This document shows positions 28,474 to 37,481 of a stretch of 64,000 nucleotides of DNA, in pieces. The notes beneath the pieces were generated by a model. That model worked only from the letters and a program-made list of their open reading frames with translations, searched no databases and was not told the DNA's origin. Source of the stretch: Chloroflexota bacterium (GTDB taxonomy: Bacteria > Chloroflexota > Dehalococcoidia > Lucifugimonadales > Lucifugimonadaceae); NCBI GenBank assembly GCA_013204555.1, contig JABMNO010000017.1, positions 1-64,000 of the forward strand. Reading direction: 5' to 3'. A program made the translations under genes and the position numbers. Within the stretch, counting starts at the first letter, position 1, and each line of letters starts with the position of its first letter.

Positions 28474-30090
28474 CTACAGCGGAATATTCCCGTGCTTCCG
28501 TTGGGGGGTATGGTCAGTTTTTGTTGCGAGCATTCTCAGTGCTTTGATGATCTCCGGGCGGGTCTGGATCGGGTCAATTACGTCATCCAGCCAGCCACGC
28601 TCTGCTGCGATGTAAGGGGTTGCGAGTTTCTCTCGGTATTCGTCAATCATCTCCGTTCTGGCGGCGGCTGAGTCTTCAGCATCGGCGATCGCCCTGCGGT
28701 GGATGATATCTACGGCCCCCTCGGGCCCAAGCACGGCGATCTCAGCCGTCGGCCATGCCAGGTTCACATCGCTGCGCAGCTCCTTGCTGCTCATCACAAT
28801 GTAAGCGCCGCCGTATGCCTTTCGCGTGATGATGCTGATCTTTGGCACGGTCGCTTCGACGTACGCGTAGAGCAACTTGGCGCCGTGGCGAATTACTCCG
28901 CCGTACTCCTGTTGCGTGCCGGGCATGAATCCGGGAACGTCTACTAACGTCACGATTGGGATGTTAAAGGCATCGCAGAGTCGGACGAATCGCGCTGCTT
29001 TGTCAGATGCGTCAATGTCCAGGACACCGGCAAGGTAGTTTGGTTGATTGGCGACGATGCCAATCGTCGAGCCGTCCATACGGGCAAACCCAACGACAAT
29101 ATTCGGCGCGAACGCGTGGTGAACGGGCATGAAATCACCGTCGTCCACAATCGCGTAGATGACATCGTTGATGTCGTACGGTTGGTTCGACGCTTCCGGT
29201 ATCACCGTGGCGAGTTGCTCGGAGGTTCGGCCGGGATCGTCCGAGGTTGCAAGTCTGGGCGGGTCTTCTGCGTTGTTCGACGGCAAGAAGGAGAGCAGTC
29301 TGCGAACGTCAGAGAGCACAGTTGCCTCATCGGGGCCTGTGAACTGCGCTACGCCGCTCCGGCTGCCGTGCATAGCCGCGCCGCCAAGATCTTCGAAGGT
29401 GACATCTTCGCCGGTTGCTGCCTTCACCGGGCCGGGGCCGGTCAGATACATCTGACCCATGTTTTCGACCATGAAAATGAAGTCGGTCAGGGCAGGGGAG
29501 TAGACGGCACCACCGGCGGATGGTCCGGCGATGACCGTGATCTGCGGGATGACGCCGGACGCCATCACATTGCGTCGAAACAGTTGGCCGTAGCCCGCCA
29601 GCGAGCCAACACCTTCATGGATGCGGGCTCCGCCGGAGTCGTTGATGCCAATCACCGGTGCGCCCACACGGACTGCGTGATCCATCACCTTGCCGATCTT
29701 GCCCGCGGCCACCTCTGAGAGCGTGCCGCCTATAACGGTAAAGTCCATGGCGTACACGAAGATCTGTCGGCCATCGATGTTGCCGTAGCCGGTGACGACG
29801 CTATCGCCATCGAACTTCATGCGGTCGAGGCCGAAGTCACTGGATTGGTGCCGCACGAACGGGTCGATCTCGTGGAAGCTGCCGGGGTCGAGCAGCTTAT
29901 CGATTCGCTCACGTGCGGTGAGTTTGCCCTTCCCGTGCTGCGCGTCGATGCGAGCCTGACCGCCACCGAGTAGACCCTCGGTTTTGCGTGCGGCAAGTTC
30001 TGCCGTGCGGTCTTTTCGCGTTTCCGACGGCTCTGGACCCGTTGCGTCCTCGAGTTCTGGGTTCTCGTTTTCGTTAGAGCTTGTGGAGAT
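28474..30090 (-). CDS. Acyl-CoA (propionyl/methylmalonyl-CoA) carboxyltransferase subunit, non-standard start
   Basis: Carboxyltransferase subunit of a biotin-dependent acyl-CoA carboxylase. The two crotonase-like halves are clear: [19 protein letters not shown] with [20 protein letters not shown], and [20 protein letters not shown] with [18 protein letters not shown]. The first canonical start is a GTG at 29856, but the frame continues upstream through strongly conserved family sequence ([34 protein letters not shown]). There is no ATG, GTG or TTG there before a stop. The best start is an ATC codon at 30090, giving 538 residues, the normal family length, with AAAGG upstream. ATC would be a rare initiation codon; a sequence error or a CTG start inside are alternatives. 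Confidence 0.82.
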   Translation of the reverse strand: MSTSSNENENPELEDATGPEPSETRKDRTAELAARKTEGLLGGGQARIDAQHGKGKLTARERIDKLLDPGSFHEIDPFVRHQSSDFGLDRMKFDGDSVVTGYGNIDGRQIFVYAMDFTVIGGTLSEVAAGKIGKVMDHAVRVGAPVIGINDSGGARIHEGVGSLAGYGQLFRRNVMASGVIPQITVIAGPSAGGAVYSPALTDFIFMVENMGQMYLTGPGPVKAATGEDVTFEDLGGAAMHGSRSGVAQFTGPDEATVLSDVRRLLSFLPSNNAEDPPRLATSDDPGRTSEQLATVIPEASNQPYDINDVIYAIVDDGDFMPVHHAFAPNIVVGFARMDGSTIGIVANQPNYLAGVLDIDASDKAARFVRLCDAFNIPIVTLVDVPGFMPGTQQEYGGVIRHGAKLLYAYVEATVPKISIITRKAYGGAYIVMSSKELRSDVNLAWPTAEIAVLGPEGAVDIIHRRAIADAEDSAAARTEMIDEYREKLATPYIAAERGWLDDVIDPIQTRPEIIKALRMLATKTDHTPQRKHGNIPL

Positions 30091-30237
30091 TGTCGTGCCT
30101 TTACCGAAAGGGGTGTGGCTGCCCGTTCAATCTGGGAAGGACATGCCTGAAAACGCGTTCAAAATCGTATCTCAGGCCAATCGTGGCCGCAACTTGAAAT
30201 CTGCCCGTTAGGGATATGGCGATGCTACCATCGAAAA

Positions 30238-31128
30238 ATGAACATTCCAAAGCATGCGGAGAGTGGCTTGCAGCCCGACGTCGCCAGTCTGAATCGGTCC
30301 GGGCCAGAAATGTTCGATTGGGGAACGAAGACATTCATCATGGGCGTGCTGAATATCACGCCTGACTCGTTCTCAGGAGATGGACTCGGCACAGATGTTG
30401 AGAACGCGCTGATTCAGGCTCGCGAATTTGTTGCCAACGGAGCCCACATCCTGGACATAGGCGGAGAATCCACCCGTCCCCCAAAGGTCTATGAAGGCGC
30501 AAATCCGGTGGATGCCGATGAGGAACTCGTCCGCGTAATTCCAGTCATCGAGCGTTTATCGGCGGAACTAAATGTCCCTCTCAGTATCGACACACGCAAA
30601 TCGACCGTCGCCCGCGCCGCCGTGAGCGCGGGTGCGGCAATCGTCAACGACGTGACGATGCTGGGTTATGACGAGGCTATGGCTACCACCGTAGCCGAGT
30701 TGGGCGTGCCCGTCGTGATCTCACACATTCGAGACAGAGCGCGTTACACGGATGTCGTGGGCGAGGTGATCACTGACCTGATCGCAACCGTGCATCGTGC
30801 CGAATCCGCAGGCGTGGCCCGCAATGCCATCATCCTTGATCCCGGCATCGGCTTTGGCAAGACGGCTGAACATAGCCTGACCGTGCTCAGGCATCTTGAC
30901 GAGCTAACCAACCTCGGATTCCCGGTGCTGGTTGGAACCTCCAGGAAATCCTCTATTGGCGCCGTGCTGGACCTGCCCGTGGATGATCGCCTGGAGGGAA
31001 CCGGCGCAACTGTGGCATTGGCGATTGCGAAGGGGGCGGATATGGTGCGAGTCCACGATGTGAAGGAGATGGCCCGCGTCGCAAAGATGTCGGATGCGAT
31101 AGTTAGAGGATGGACCCCGCCCCAGTGA
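30238..31128 (+). CDS. folP: Dihydropteroate synthase
   Basis: Joins p-aminobenzoate to the pterin diphosphate in folate synthesis. The two family signatures are present: IMGVLNITPDSFSGDG near residue 37 and HILDIGGESTRPP near residue 75. Later come SIDTRK, NDVTML, LDPGIGFGKT and LVGTSRKSSIG, which line the pterin site. The first 30 residues are not conserved. It overlaps folK by 19 bases in a different frame. Confidence 0.9.
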   Translation: MNIPKHAESGLQPDVASLNRSGPEMFDWGTKTFIMGVLNITPDSFSGDGLGTDVENALIQAREFVANGAHILDIGGESTRPPKVYEGANPVDADEELVRVIPVIERLSAELNVPLSIDTRKSTVARAAVSAGAAIVNDVTMLGYDEAMATTVAELGVPVVISHIRDRARYTDVVGEVITDLIATVHRAESAGVARNAIILDPGIGFGKTAEHSLTVLRHLDELTNLGFPVLVGTSRKSSIGAVLDLPVDDRLEGTGATVALAIAKGADMVRVHDVKEMARVAKMSDAIVRGWTPPQ

Positions 31129-31691
31129 AATTCCCCAGATATCCAGCTCAGTACGACAACGGAAAGCGCCCCTACGGTGAGCCTGAGGCGGTCTACGTAG
31201 CGCTCGGGTCAAATCTGGGAGACAGGGCAGTAAACCTGCGCACCGCCTTGGAGCGAATTGGCGAAACGGAAACTGTTGCTGCGATATCAGGCGTCTATGA
31301 GACTGAGCCGTGGGGAGTGCCAGATGAGCAGCCCGCCTATCTGAACCAGGTCTGCGAGTTGCAGACGTCCACTTCAGCCAACGACCTCATGAACCTGTTG
31401 CTAGGCATTGAAGCCGATCTGGGCCGGAAGCGGACATTCCAGAACGAAGCCCGGCCGATGGACCTCGACATCCTTTTCTACGGCGACCGGGTTATCGATA
31501 TTCCCGGCCTACAAATCCCGCATCCCCGTCTGCACGAGCGCGCATTCGTTCTCGCCCCACTAGCTGAAATCGCCCCCGACCTCATCCACCCGATCAGGGG
31601 CACAACCCCCGGCGATCTCCTGCGAGACGTAGATGCGTCAGGGGTTCAGAAGTATGTCCCAAATCCAGCGGACGTGATCGCTTCGGATTGA
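31110..31691 (+). CDS. folK: 2-amino-4-hydroxy-6-hydroxymethyldihydropteridine diphosphokinase
   Basis: Makes the pterin diphosphate used by FolP. The core is clear: YVALGSNLGDRAVNLRTALE, VYETEPWGVPDEQPAYLNQV, and RTFQNEARPMDLDILFYGDR with the two metal-binding aspartates. The first 28 residues precede the family start and include bases 31167-31181, which match the dispersed cgcccctacggtgag repeat also seen at 315-329. ATG 31110 is used; GTG 31125 is also possible. Confidence 0.87.
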   Translation: MDPAPVKFPRYPAQYDNGKRPYGEPEAVYVALGSNLGDRAVNLRTALERIGETETVAAISGVYETEPWGVPDEQPAYLNQVCELQTSTSANDLMNLLLGIEADLGRKRTFQNEARPMDLDILFYGDRVIDIPGLQIPHPRLHERAFVLAPLAEIAPDLIHPIRGTTPGDLLRDVDASGVQKYVPNPADVIASD

Positions 31692-31912
31692 GCGCTATTT
31701 TTGACCGCCAATGGTAGTTGTGGGGCTTGCCCCACCATGGTTCCAAATACCGGGTGCGATTCGATGAAGCTCACGATCATGATTACCGTAAGGCCGGGCT
31801 AGCCCGGCGACTACCGGGGATGTGGTCCAGTGGACTGTGACGGTCCATCGTAAACTGCCGCGGCGCTGCATGATAGCCAAAGTCACCAATTTTCACCGTC
31901 TTAAGGCGGGCG

Positions 31913-33010
31913 ATGCCTAATCTGCTCAAATCGATATTCGCCATAGTCCCATTCGCTCTCGTTCTCGGAGCGGGTTGTAGTGGGGTGTCCGAGCCGCCCG
32001 CGGCGTCGACTGTTGTTAGGCCAACTCCAATTACAGATGGTTCTCTTCACGTCGGCTGGAACCGTGTTCAGGTGCGCTCCGGGCTGATTGGCCGATACGG
32101 CGACGACTCGCATGTAGGATTCACGGTCGATCTGCCCCAAGGATGGAGCGCTGGAGAATCGTGGCCGGGCATTTCAAGGAGCGCGTGGATTGCTGCTCCT
32201 CAAAAGGACGGCGATGACATATCTCCTATATTCCGAATTCGATTTGATATCGATTTCTCAAGACTGTCAGAGGATATTGAGCAGCAATCTGCGTATCGCT
32301 CGATCTCGACGTCTATCGAAGATGCCACCGTCATCTGGACAGATCTCGCGGATGGCGTCTCGCCACGTCGTATCCAGTCGCTGGCGCTGTTTGATCGTCT
32401 TCCGGGAACACCAAACGAAATTGGAGAGACGTCATTCACGGTATTCGTAGAGCCCTGGGACTTTTTTGAATCCGAATTGATTCGCGAAGTACTTTCGACG
32501 ATCAAGTATCAAAAGCTCGATGTTCTACCTGAACTATCGCCTGTACCCGATATCGATTCCAGTTCGTGGAAGACCGTGTCTGGTAAGAGCCCATTTCCGG
32601 GTATCACCATGCGGGTCCCAGACCATTGGAATGTCTTGCCGCGGCGCGGAATTGACACTCTCGTGGGGGACATCGATGGAGACGGAATCGCAATTTATTA
32701 CGACTTTGGGAACGCTGCCAGTGCCCCCCTTGGGCCGGGTACCAGACAGATCATCGCAGGGACCGTTCCAGACCACTTCTTCTGGGAGGAGCAGATTGCA
32801 GGGGAGTCATTCTGGTTAATCAGACCAGCAAGCACAAAATCTGATCCCGACGCGATCACTGGCATGTGGTCAGATCGTCTTCCGGGATCTGCCGATAACC
32901 TAAGCATTCTCAGCATGGTCGCGTTCGGACTATCTGCAGATCAGCAGGAACTCGCGCTTGCAGTGTTTCGCACTGTGCGGAATGCAGCGTATGAAGAGGC
33001 TGGTGAGTGA
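31913..33010 (+). CDS. Putative secreted lipoprotein of unknown function
   Basis: A 365-residue protein with a clear N-terminal signal sequence (LLKSIFAIVPFALVLGAGCSG); C23 could be lipidated, although the lipobox LGAGC has Gly at -3. A Ser/Pro-rich linker follows. The mature part seems to have two similar halves, each with a WNRV/WNVL-type strand and an EL(A/I)xxVxxTIxx-type C-terminal helix, which recall PsbP-like or photosystem-like folds, but I do not recognise the family. ATG 31913. It stands alone between repeat-rich gaps. Confidence 0.6.
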   Translation: MPNLLKSIFAIVPFALVLGAGCSGVSEPPAASTVVRPTPITDGSLHVGWNRVQVRSGLIGRYGDDSHVGFTVDLPQGWSAGESWPGISRSAWIAAPQKDGDDISPIFRIRFDIDFSRLSEDIEQQSAYRSISTSIEDATVIWTDLADGVSPRRIQSLALFDRLPGTPNEIGETSFTVFVEPWDFFESELIREVLSTIKYQKLDVLPELSPVPDIDSSSWKTVSGKSPFPGITMRVPDHWNVLPRRGIDTLVGDIDGDGIAIYYDFGNAASAPLGPGTRQIIAGTVPDHFFWEEQIAGESFWLIRPASTKSDPDAITGMWSDRLPGSADNLSILSMVAFGLSADQQELALAVFRTVRNAAYEEAGE

Positions 33011-33091
33011 TTCATCTGAGGAGCGGGTTGTATTCAGAGGTCGACGGATTCGTTCGCTTCAGGTGGAGACTCAATCCCATTCCGCATACCT

Positions 33092-33143
33092 CCACGGCAC
33101 TCACAATGCCTCGCTCCTCAGGGTGGCATTGTGAGTGCCGTGG
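33092..33143. repeat. Perfect 19-bp inverted repeat (foldback)
   Basis: CCACGGCACTCACAATGCC at 33092-33110 pairs perfectly with 33125-33143 around a 14-base loop. There is no T-run. It is one of several foldback elements in this window. Confidence 0.75.
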
Positions 33144-33213
33144 GCTCAGTGGAATTGGAGGGCTAAGCCCGGCGGTTACCTGAGATGTGGCAACGGCCTT
33201 GTGAGGGTGCTGG

Positions 33214-33511
33214 CAGGGATGCCCGCAGTACGAATTTGCCACGCCTTCTAGCTGACGGCGCGCAGCCCATCATCAATCAGTGATGAGGCTCCCGCGTAGG
33301 TGTCGCAGACGCCAATTCGAGCGCGGCAGACGCCCTCACGTTACTCGCAGAGCCTCGCTCCTCAGGGTGACTGTGATGATGTTTGCGGTGTTCTTCCCTG
33401 GGACGGGCGTGATCCATGGGGTGATGGCGTTGTAGGGGTGCGGACAGGGATGCCCACAGTACGAATTTGCCACTCCTTCTAGCTGACGGCGCGCAGCCCA
33501 TCATCAAACAG
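33214..33511. repeat. Direct repeat copying the 3' end of the CopD-like gene
   Basis: 33214-33280 and 33445-33511 share about 67 bases with four differences. The second copy includes the last codons and stop of the minus-strand CopD-like gene (bases from 33479) and its downstream flank; the first is an isolated duplicate. The remaining part of 33011-33478 shows no gene. Confidence 0.8.
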
Positions 33512-33970
33512 AATCGCGAGCAGGTTGGCGAGCAGGTAGACGATGACTCCCAGGAAAACGAGGGCGTTGTAGCCGAGGAGCCATGAGAGTTTTCGGGTCC
33601 AACGGGGACCTGAGTCGAGGCTGTTATCGGACTGGCGCAGGTTCCACATCTGGATGAACATCAGTACAGCGATGCCAAGCTTCACGCCGAGAACTGCGCC
33701 ATAGGTTCCCGTTGCGGCTTCGTCGGAAAGTCGGTCCAGGGTGAGGATGAGGCCGGAGAAGATGATGGCGACTACGGATATATCGACTAACTCGCGATAG
33801 TAGCGGGATACGTGGGGCATGACTGCCCGCATGCCGTCAGGCTCAAGGGCGCCTACCGGACGCAGCACGAACGCGAAGAGGATGCTGCCGCCGACCCATG
33901 CAACCGCTCCCACCGCGTGAATCCAGCGTGTGGCTAGCAGCAGGATTTCAAACAGATCAAGATCGGTCAT
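33479..33970 (-). CDS. CopD/DUF-type four-helix membrane protein
   Basis: A 163-residue integral membrane protein with four hydrophobic helices. Helix 1 reads ILLLATRWIHAVGAVAWVGG, with a His and Trp pattern seen in the CopD and DUF2269/DUF4149 type of haem or copper-associated membrane proteins. Helices 2 to 4 follow (ISVVAIIFSGLILTL, AVLGVKLGIAVLMFIQMW, ALVFLGVIVYLLANLLAIL). Function cannot be assigned beyond this. It lies eight bases downstream of glyS on the same strand, so probably co-transcribed. Its 3' end is partly duplicated downstream (see the direct repeat). Confidence 0.65.
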   Translation of the reverse strand: MTDLDLFEILLLATRWIHAVGAVAWVGGSILFAFVLRPVGALEPDGMRAVMPHVSRYYRELVDISVVAIIFSGLILTLDRLSDEAATGTYGAVLGVKLGIAVLMFIQMWNLRQSDNSLDSGPRWTRKLSWLLGYNALVFLGVIVYLLANLLAILFDDGLRAVS

Positions 33971-33979
33971 CGGTGTGGG

Positions 33980-35356
33980 CTATCCGGAGATGTCTTCTCG
34001 CATGGCGTTTATCAGATCGGTGATGGCTGCGTTCACGTTCTCAATTGGTACCCGGATCTGCTCCATTGAGTCGCGATTTCGGATGGTCACTGAGGCATCG
34101 TCGATCGTATCGAAGTCGACCGTCACGCAGAGTGGCGTTCCCGCCTCGTCCTGACGCCGGTAGCGACGCCCGATGGACTGGGTGTCATCATACTGCGTCG
34201 TCCACTCTTTGCTCACAACTTCGAACACGCGTTGCGCCGTTGGTGTGAGTTTGTCGTTGCGGCTTAGAGGAAGGACAGCGACTGTCATAGGCGCGATCTC
34301 CGGGTGCAAACGCAGCACAGTACGGGGCTCTTTTTCGCCTTCTTCCTCGTCGTACGCATCAACCAGCATCGCCAGCATCGTGCGGTCTGCGCCCATGGCG
34401 GGTTCCACTACGTATGGGACGAATCGTTCGTCAGCTGCTTGATCGAAATATGAGAGGTCTTTGCCGCTCTTTTCCTGGTGAGCGACCAGATCATGATCAC
34501 CACGATTGTTGATCGTCTCAAGCTCTGACCAACCGAAGGAGAACTTGTATTCGATATCGGCCGCTGCTGACGCGTAGTGCGGGCGTTCTTCTTCTGTGTG
34601 TTCGCGTTCACGCAGGAATTCCGCACGCACGCCGTAGCGCTTGAAGAAGCCCATGGAGAAGTCCACCCAGTATCGGAACCACTGATCGACCTCGCCTGGA
34701 TGGCAGAAGAACTCCATCTCCATCTGCTCGAATTCGCGTGTGCGGAAGATGAAGTTGCCGGGTGTGATTTCGTTCCTGAACGACTTCCCAATCTGGGCAA
34801 TGCCGAACGGGATTTTCTTGCGCGAAGTTGTCGCCACGTTGTCGAAGTTGACGAATATGCCCTGAGCCGTTTCAGGCCGCAACCAGATCTGAGCGGTAGC
34901 GTCTTCAACCGGACCCATGAATGTCTTGAACATGAGGTTGAACTGGCGCGCTTCGCCCAGATGGCCGCCACACTTTGGGCAGACGTCGCCCTCAATGTTG
35001 TCGGCGCGGAATCGTTCTTTGCACTCACCCTCGCACTGCACAAGAGGGTCAGTGAAACCACCAACGTGGCCGCTGGCTTCCCAAACGTCCGGGTGCATCA
35101 GAATCGCCGCGTCCAGTCCGACTACGTCATTGCGTTCGCGGACCATCGCACGCCACCAGGCATCCTTGATGTTGCGCTTCATCTCTACGCCCAACGGGCC
35201 AAAGTCCCATGTGCTGCCGAGACCGCCGTAGATCTCACTGCTCTGAAACACGAATCCGCGCCGCTTGGCGAGGGAGACGATTTTGTCTAGTTCAACTGGC
35301 TCGGTAAGGGTTCTTTGCAACGGTCTCTGCTCGAAGTACTTGTATTTAAGGGGCAA
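33980..35356 (-). CDS. glyS: Glycyl-tRNA synthetase, dimeric (eukaryote/archaeal-like) type
   Basis: A 458-residue class II aminoacyl-tRNA synthetase of the single-chain homodimer type. Motifs: [20 protein letters not shown] at the N-terminus, [23 protein letters not shown] (motif 1 region), [19 protein letters not shown] (motif 2) and [14 protein letters not shown] (motif 3), then the anticodon-binding domain (about 360-458). A zinc-like CEGECKERF...CPKCGG insertion is present. TTG 35356 is used, with AAGGCGG upstream; TTG 35320 would give a shorter N-terminus. Confidence 0.9.
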   Translation of the reverse strand: MPLKYKYFEQRPLQRTLTEPVELDKIVSLAKRRGFVFQSSEIYGGLGSTWDFGPLGVEMKRNIKDAWWRAMVRERNDVVGLDAAILMHPDVWEASGHVGGFTDPLVQCEGECKERFRADNIEGDVCPKCGGHLGEARQFNLMFKTFMGPVEDATAQIWLRPETAQGIFVNFDNVATTSRKKIPFGIAQIGKSFRNEITPGNFIFRTREFEQMEMEFFCHPGEVDQWFRYWVDFSMGFFKRYGVRAEFLREREHTEEERPHYASAAADIEYKFSFGWSELETINNRGDHDLVAHQEKSGKDLSYFDQAADERFVPYVVEPAMGADRTMLAMLVDAYDEEEGEKEPRTVLRLHPEIAPMTVAVLPLSRNDKLTPTAQRVFEVVSKEWTTQYDDTQSIGRRYRRQDEAGTPLCVTVDFDTIDDASVTIRNRDSMEQIRVPIENVNAAITDLINAMREDISG

Positions 35357-35741
35357 TCAAATGCCGCCTTAGTGTGGAGGCGGCCACTGAAGTTTACTCC
35401 GTGCTTGGATCGCAATTCGTGGTGTTTGGAGCTGGGGTTGATTTTCCGGTCCTGGTGCGACGTTTGGATGTTGCATATGTATCGACCGTTTCCATGAATG
35501 ACGCTGAGATCCCGGATCGCTCCGGCAAGGCCACAGCGTCCGTGATGACAGATGCGCGGGAGGCTGCGGGTTGCGCGTCCGGAATGAAGGGTATGCCACT
35601 GAGCCAAGATCGATAACCGCTACGAGTAATATCTTCGCTGCCAGTTGGAGATCGAGATTGGAGGCACATTATGCCTTTGACGCCTGAGATGGGTAGACTT
35701 GCGGCCACGATTCCACGATCAAGCAAGTTGGGCAGATTGCG
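35357..35741. other. Gene-free region with one dispersed palindromic repeat
   Basis: Divergent space between glyS and the first SDR gene. It contains a degenerate copy of the GATCCCGGATC...GTCCGGGAT repeat family at about 35502-35550. I see no convincing gene or clear promoter. Confidence 0.55.
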
Positions 35742-36584
35742 ATGGCGCAGCAACAGGAACATCAGCGGCAATTGGAAGGCAAAGTGGCTCTGGTCACGGG
35801 AGGCGGGAACGGGATTGGCGCCGGTATTTGCCGTGTGCTCGCCGAACGTGGCGCAAAGGTGGCCGTGAGCGATATTAGTCTCGAACGCGCGCAGTCGATT
35901 TCAGATGAGATTGCCAGCGCTGGAGGAACGGCAATACCACTCTCGATAGACGTAACAGACGTCGCCTCACTCAATGCCGGAGTAAGTCGGGTTCTTGAAG
36001 AGTTCGGCCAACTGGATATCTGTGTACCAAATGCGGGAGTTGTAGGCACGCGGGGATTCGAAACTCGCAGCGATTTTGTCGATGGTGATTGGGATGCCAC
36101 AAACAGCGTCAACGTCCGCGGTCTGGTGAACACCGCTGAGGCCGTGCTGCCGCATATGCGCGAACGCAAGTACGGCAAGATCATCAATATCGCCTCGCAG
36201 GGAGGGCGTGCTCCACGGGGCCCGGACGTGGTGCTGGGGCGCCAGACTATTCCGTATCTGGTCTCCAAGGCCGCGGCCATCCAGTGGACCCACCTGCTGG
36301 CGCAGGATGTGGGCAAACACAGCATCAACGTGAACTGTGTCTGCCCCGGCACAGTCTGGTCCGACATCTGGGAGTCGATTGGTGTGAATAGATCTAATTT
36401 TGAACCGAACCTTGGCGCTGATGCGAGAGCGGTTTTCGATGCAGCGACGATGATGAGGCATCCGCTCCAGCTTGAGCAAACGCCGGAGGACATTGGTCAC
36501 TCCGTGGCGTTCCTGGCATCCGATGAGGCGAGCGAGATCACAGGGCAGGCGCTCAACGTGAACGCCGGGTCGGTGCTGTCATGA
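35742..36584 (+). CDS. Short-chain dehydrogenase/reductase (SDR), copy 1
   Basis: A 280-residue classical SDR. The coenzyme site is ALVTGGGNGIGAGI; VPNAGV replaces the usual NNAG-type motif; the active site has Ser in INIASQGG and Tyr/Lys in PYLVSKAA. The Asp in VAVSDISLERA indicates NAD. The substrate is unknown. It overlaps the next SDR by four bases, and the two proteins are alike in sequence throughout (for example VNVRGLVNT versus VNVRGVVNT), so they arose by tandem duplication. An amidase follows. Confidence 0.85.
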   Translation: MAQQQEHQRQLEGKVALVTGGGNGIGAGICRVLAERGAKVAVSDISLERAQSISDEIASAGGTAIPLSIDVTDVASLNAGVSRVLEEFGQLDICVPNAGVVGTRGFETRSDFVDGDWDATNSVNVRGLVNTAEAVLPHMRERKYGKIINIASQGGRAPRGPDVVLGRQTIPYLVSKAAAIQWTHLLAQDVGKHSINVNCVCPGTVWSDIWESIGVNRSNFEPNLGADARAVFDAATMMRHPLQLEQTPEDIGHSVAFLASDEASEITGQALNVNAGSVLS

Positions 36585-37429
36585 GCGGCGCAGGAGCAGT
36601 CGTTTCACGACAACTTGAAGGACGAGTGGCGTTGGTGACGGGTGCAGCGTCCGGTATCGGGCGTGGCATCGCAGAAGTGCTTCACTCCCGAGGCGCTTCA
36701 CTGGTGCTGGTAGATATAAATAAACAGGCCGCGGAGTCGGCTGCGAACGAGATCGCAGGGGAGGGCAGCGCAGCGATTGGACTGTTTGCCGACGTTACCG
36801 ACCCTTCGACATTGGCATCTGCCGTCGATTCAGCACTAGAACGGTTCGGTGAGATCGATATCTGTGTGGCCAATGCTGGTGTGATTGGCGGTCCGGGATT
36901 CACCGAGCGTCGCGACTATAACGATGACGACTGGGATGCCACGCACTCGGTAAACGTGCGGGGCGTGGTCAACACCAATGACGCGGTTCGTCCACACATG
37001 ATCGAGAAAGGCCGTGGGCGCATCATCAATATCGCCTCGCACGGCGGACGTACGCCTCGGGGCGCCGACGGCGGAATTGGCAGCGTGCAGGTGCCGTACG
37101 GCGTCTCGAAAGCTGGCGTAATCCAGTGGACCATGCACCTCGCACTCCAGATAGCGAAGCACGGAGTCACAGTAAACGTCGTTTGCCCCGGCACGCTCTG
37201 GACGCCAATGTGGGAGCGGATCGCTCAGATGCGCTCCCTGTACGACTCCCGCTACGAGGGCATGGAGCCGAATGACATATTCGACGCACAGATTAAGGGT
37301 TCCATCCCGCTCGGCAGACCCCAAACGCCTACCGATATCGGCGACGCGGTAGCCTTCTTCGCCTCAGATGACGCCAGAGTCATCACGGGCCAGGCGCTCA
37401 ACGTAAACGGCGGAGCGATCATGAATTGA
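36581..37429 (+). CDS. Short-chain dehydrogenase/reductase (SDR), copy 2
   Basis: A 282-residue paralogue of the upstream SDR. It has ALVTGAASGIGRGIAEVL, LVDINKQAAE (NAD-type Asp), VANAGV, INIASHGGRTPRG, and YGVSKAGVIQW with the catalytic Tyr and Lys. It ends with the usual ITGQALNVNGG. ATG overlaps the stop of copy 1. The two could form a heteromer or act in sequence on one substrate; the sequence does not tell. Confidence 0.85.
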   Translation: MSGAGAVVSRQLEGRVALVTGAASGIGRGIAEVLHSRGASLVLVDINKQAAESAANEIAGEGSAAIGLFADVTDPSTLASAVDSALERFGEIDICVANAGVIGGPGFTERRDYNDDDWDATHSVNVRGVVNTNDAVRPHMIEKGRGRIINIASHGGRTPRGADGGIGSVQVPYGVSKAGVIQWTMHLALQIAKHGVTVNVVCPGTLWTPMWERIAQMRSLYDSRYEGMEPNDIFDAQIKGSIPLGRPQTPTDIGDAVAFFASDDARVITGQALNVNGGAIMN

Positions 37430-37481
37430 ATGAATTACACGAATTGATGAATCAACTGGTACACAAACGATTGAGGACGAA

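Noticed and set aside
33012-33507. Two 76-codon minus-strand open frames between the lipoprotein and CopD-like genes
   Set aside because: They run through the hairpin and direct-repeat sequence, have no ribosome-binding site, and resemble each other only because of the duplicated segment.
34408-35290. Open frames of 218 and 237 codons overlapping glyS in other frames
   Set aside because: They are shadows of the conserved glycyl-tRNA synthetase frame with no family features.
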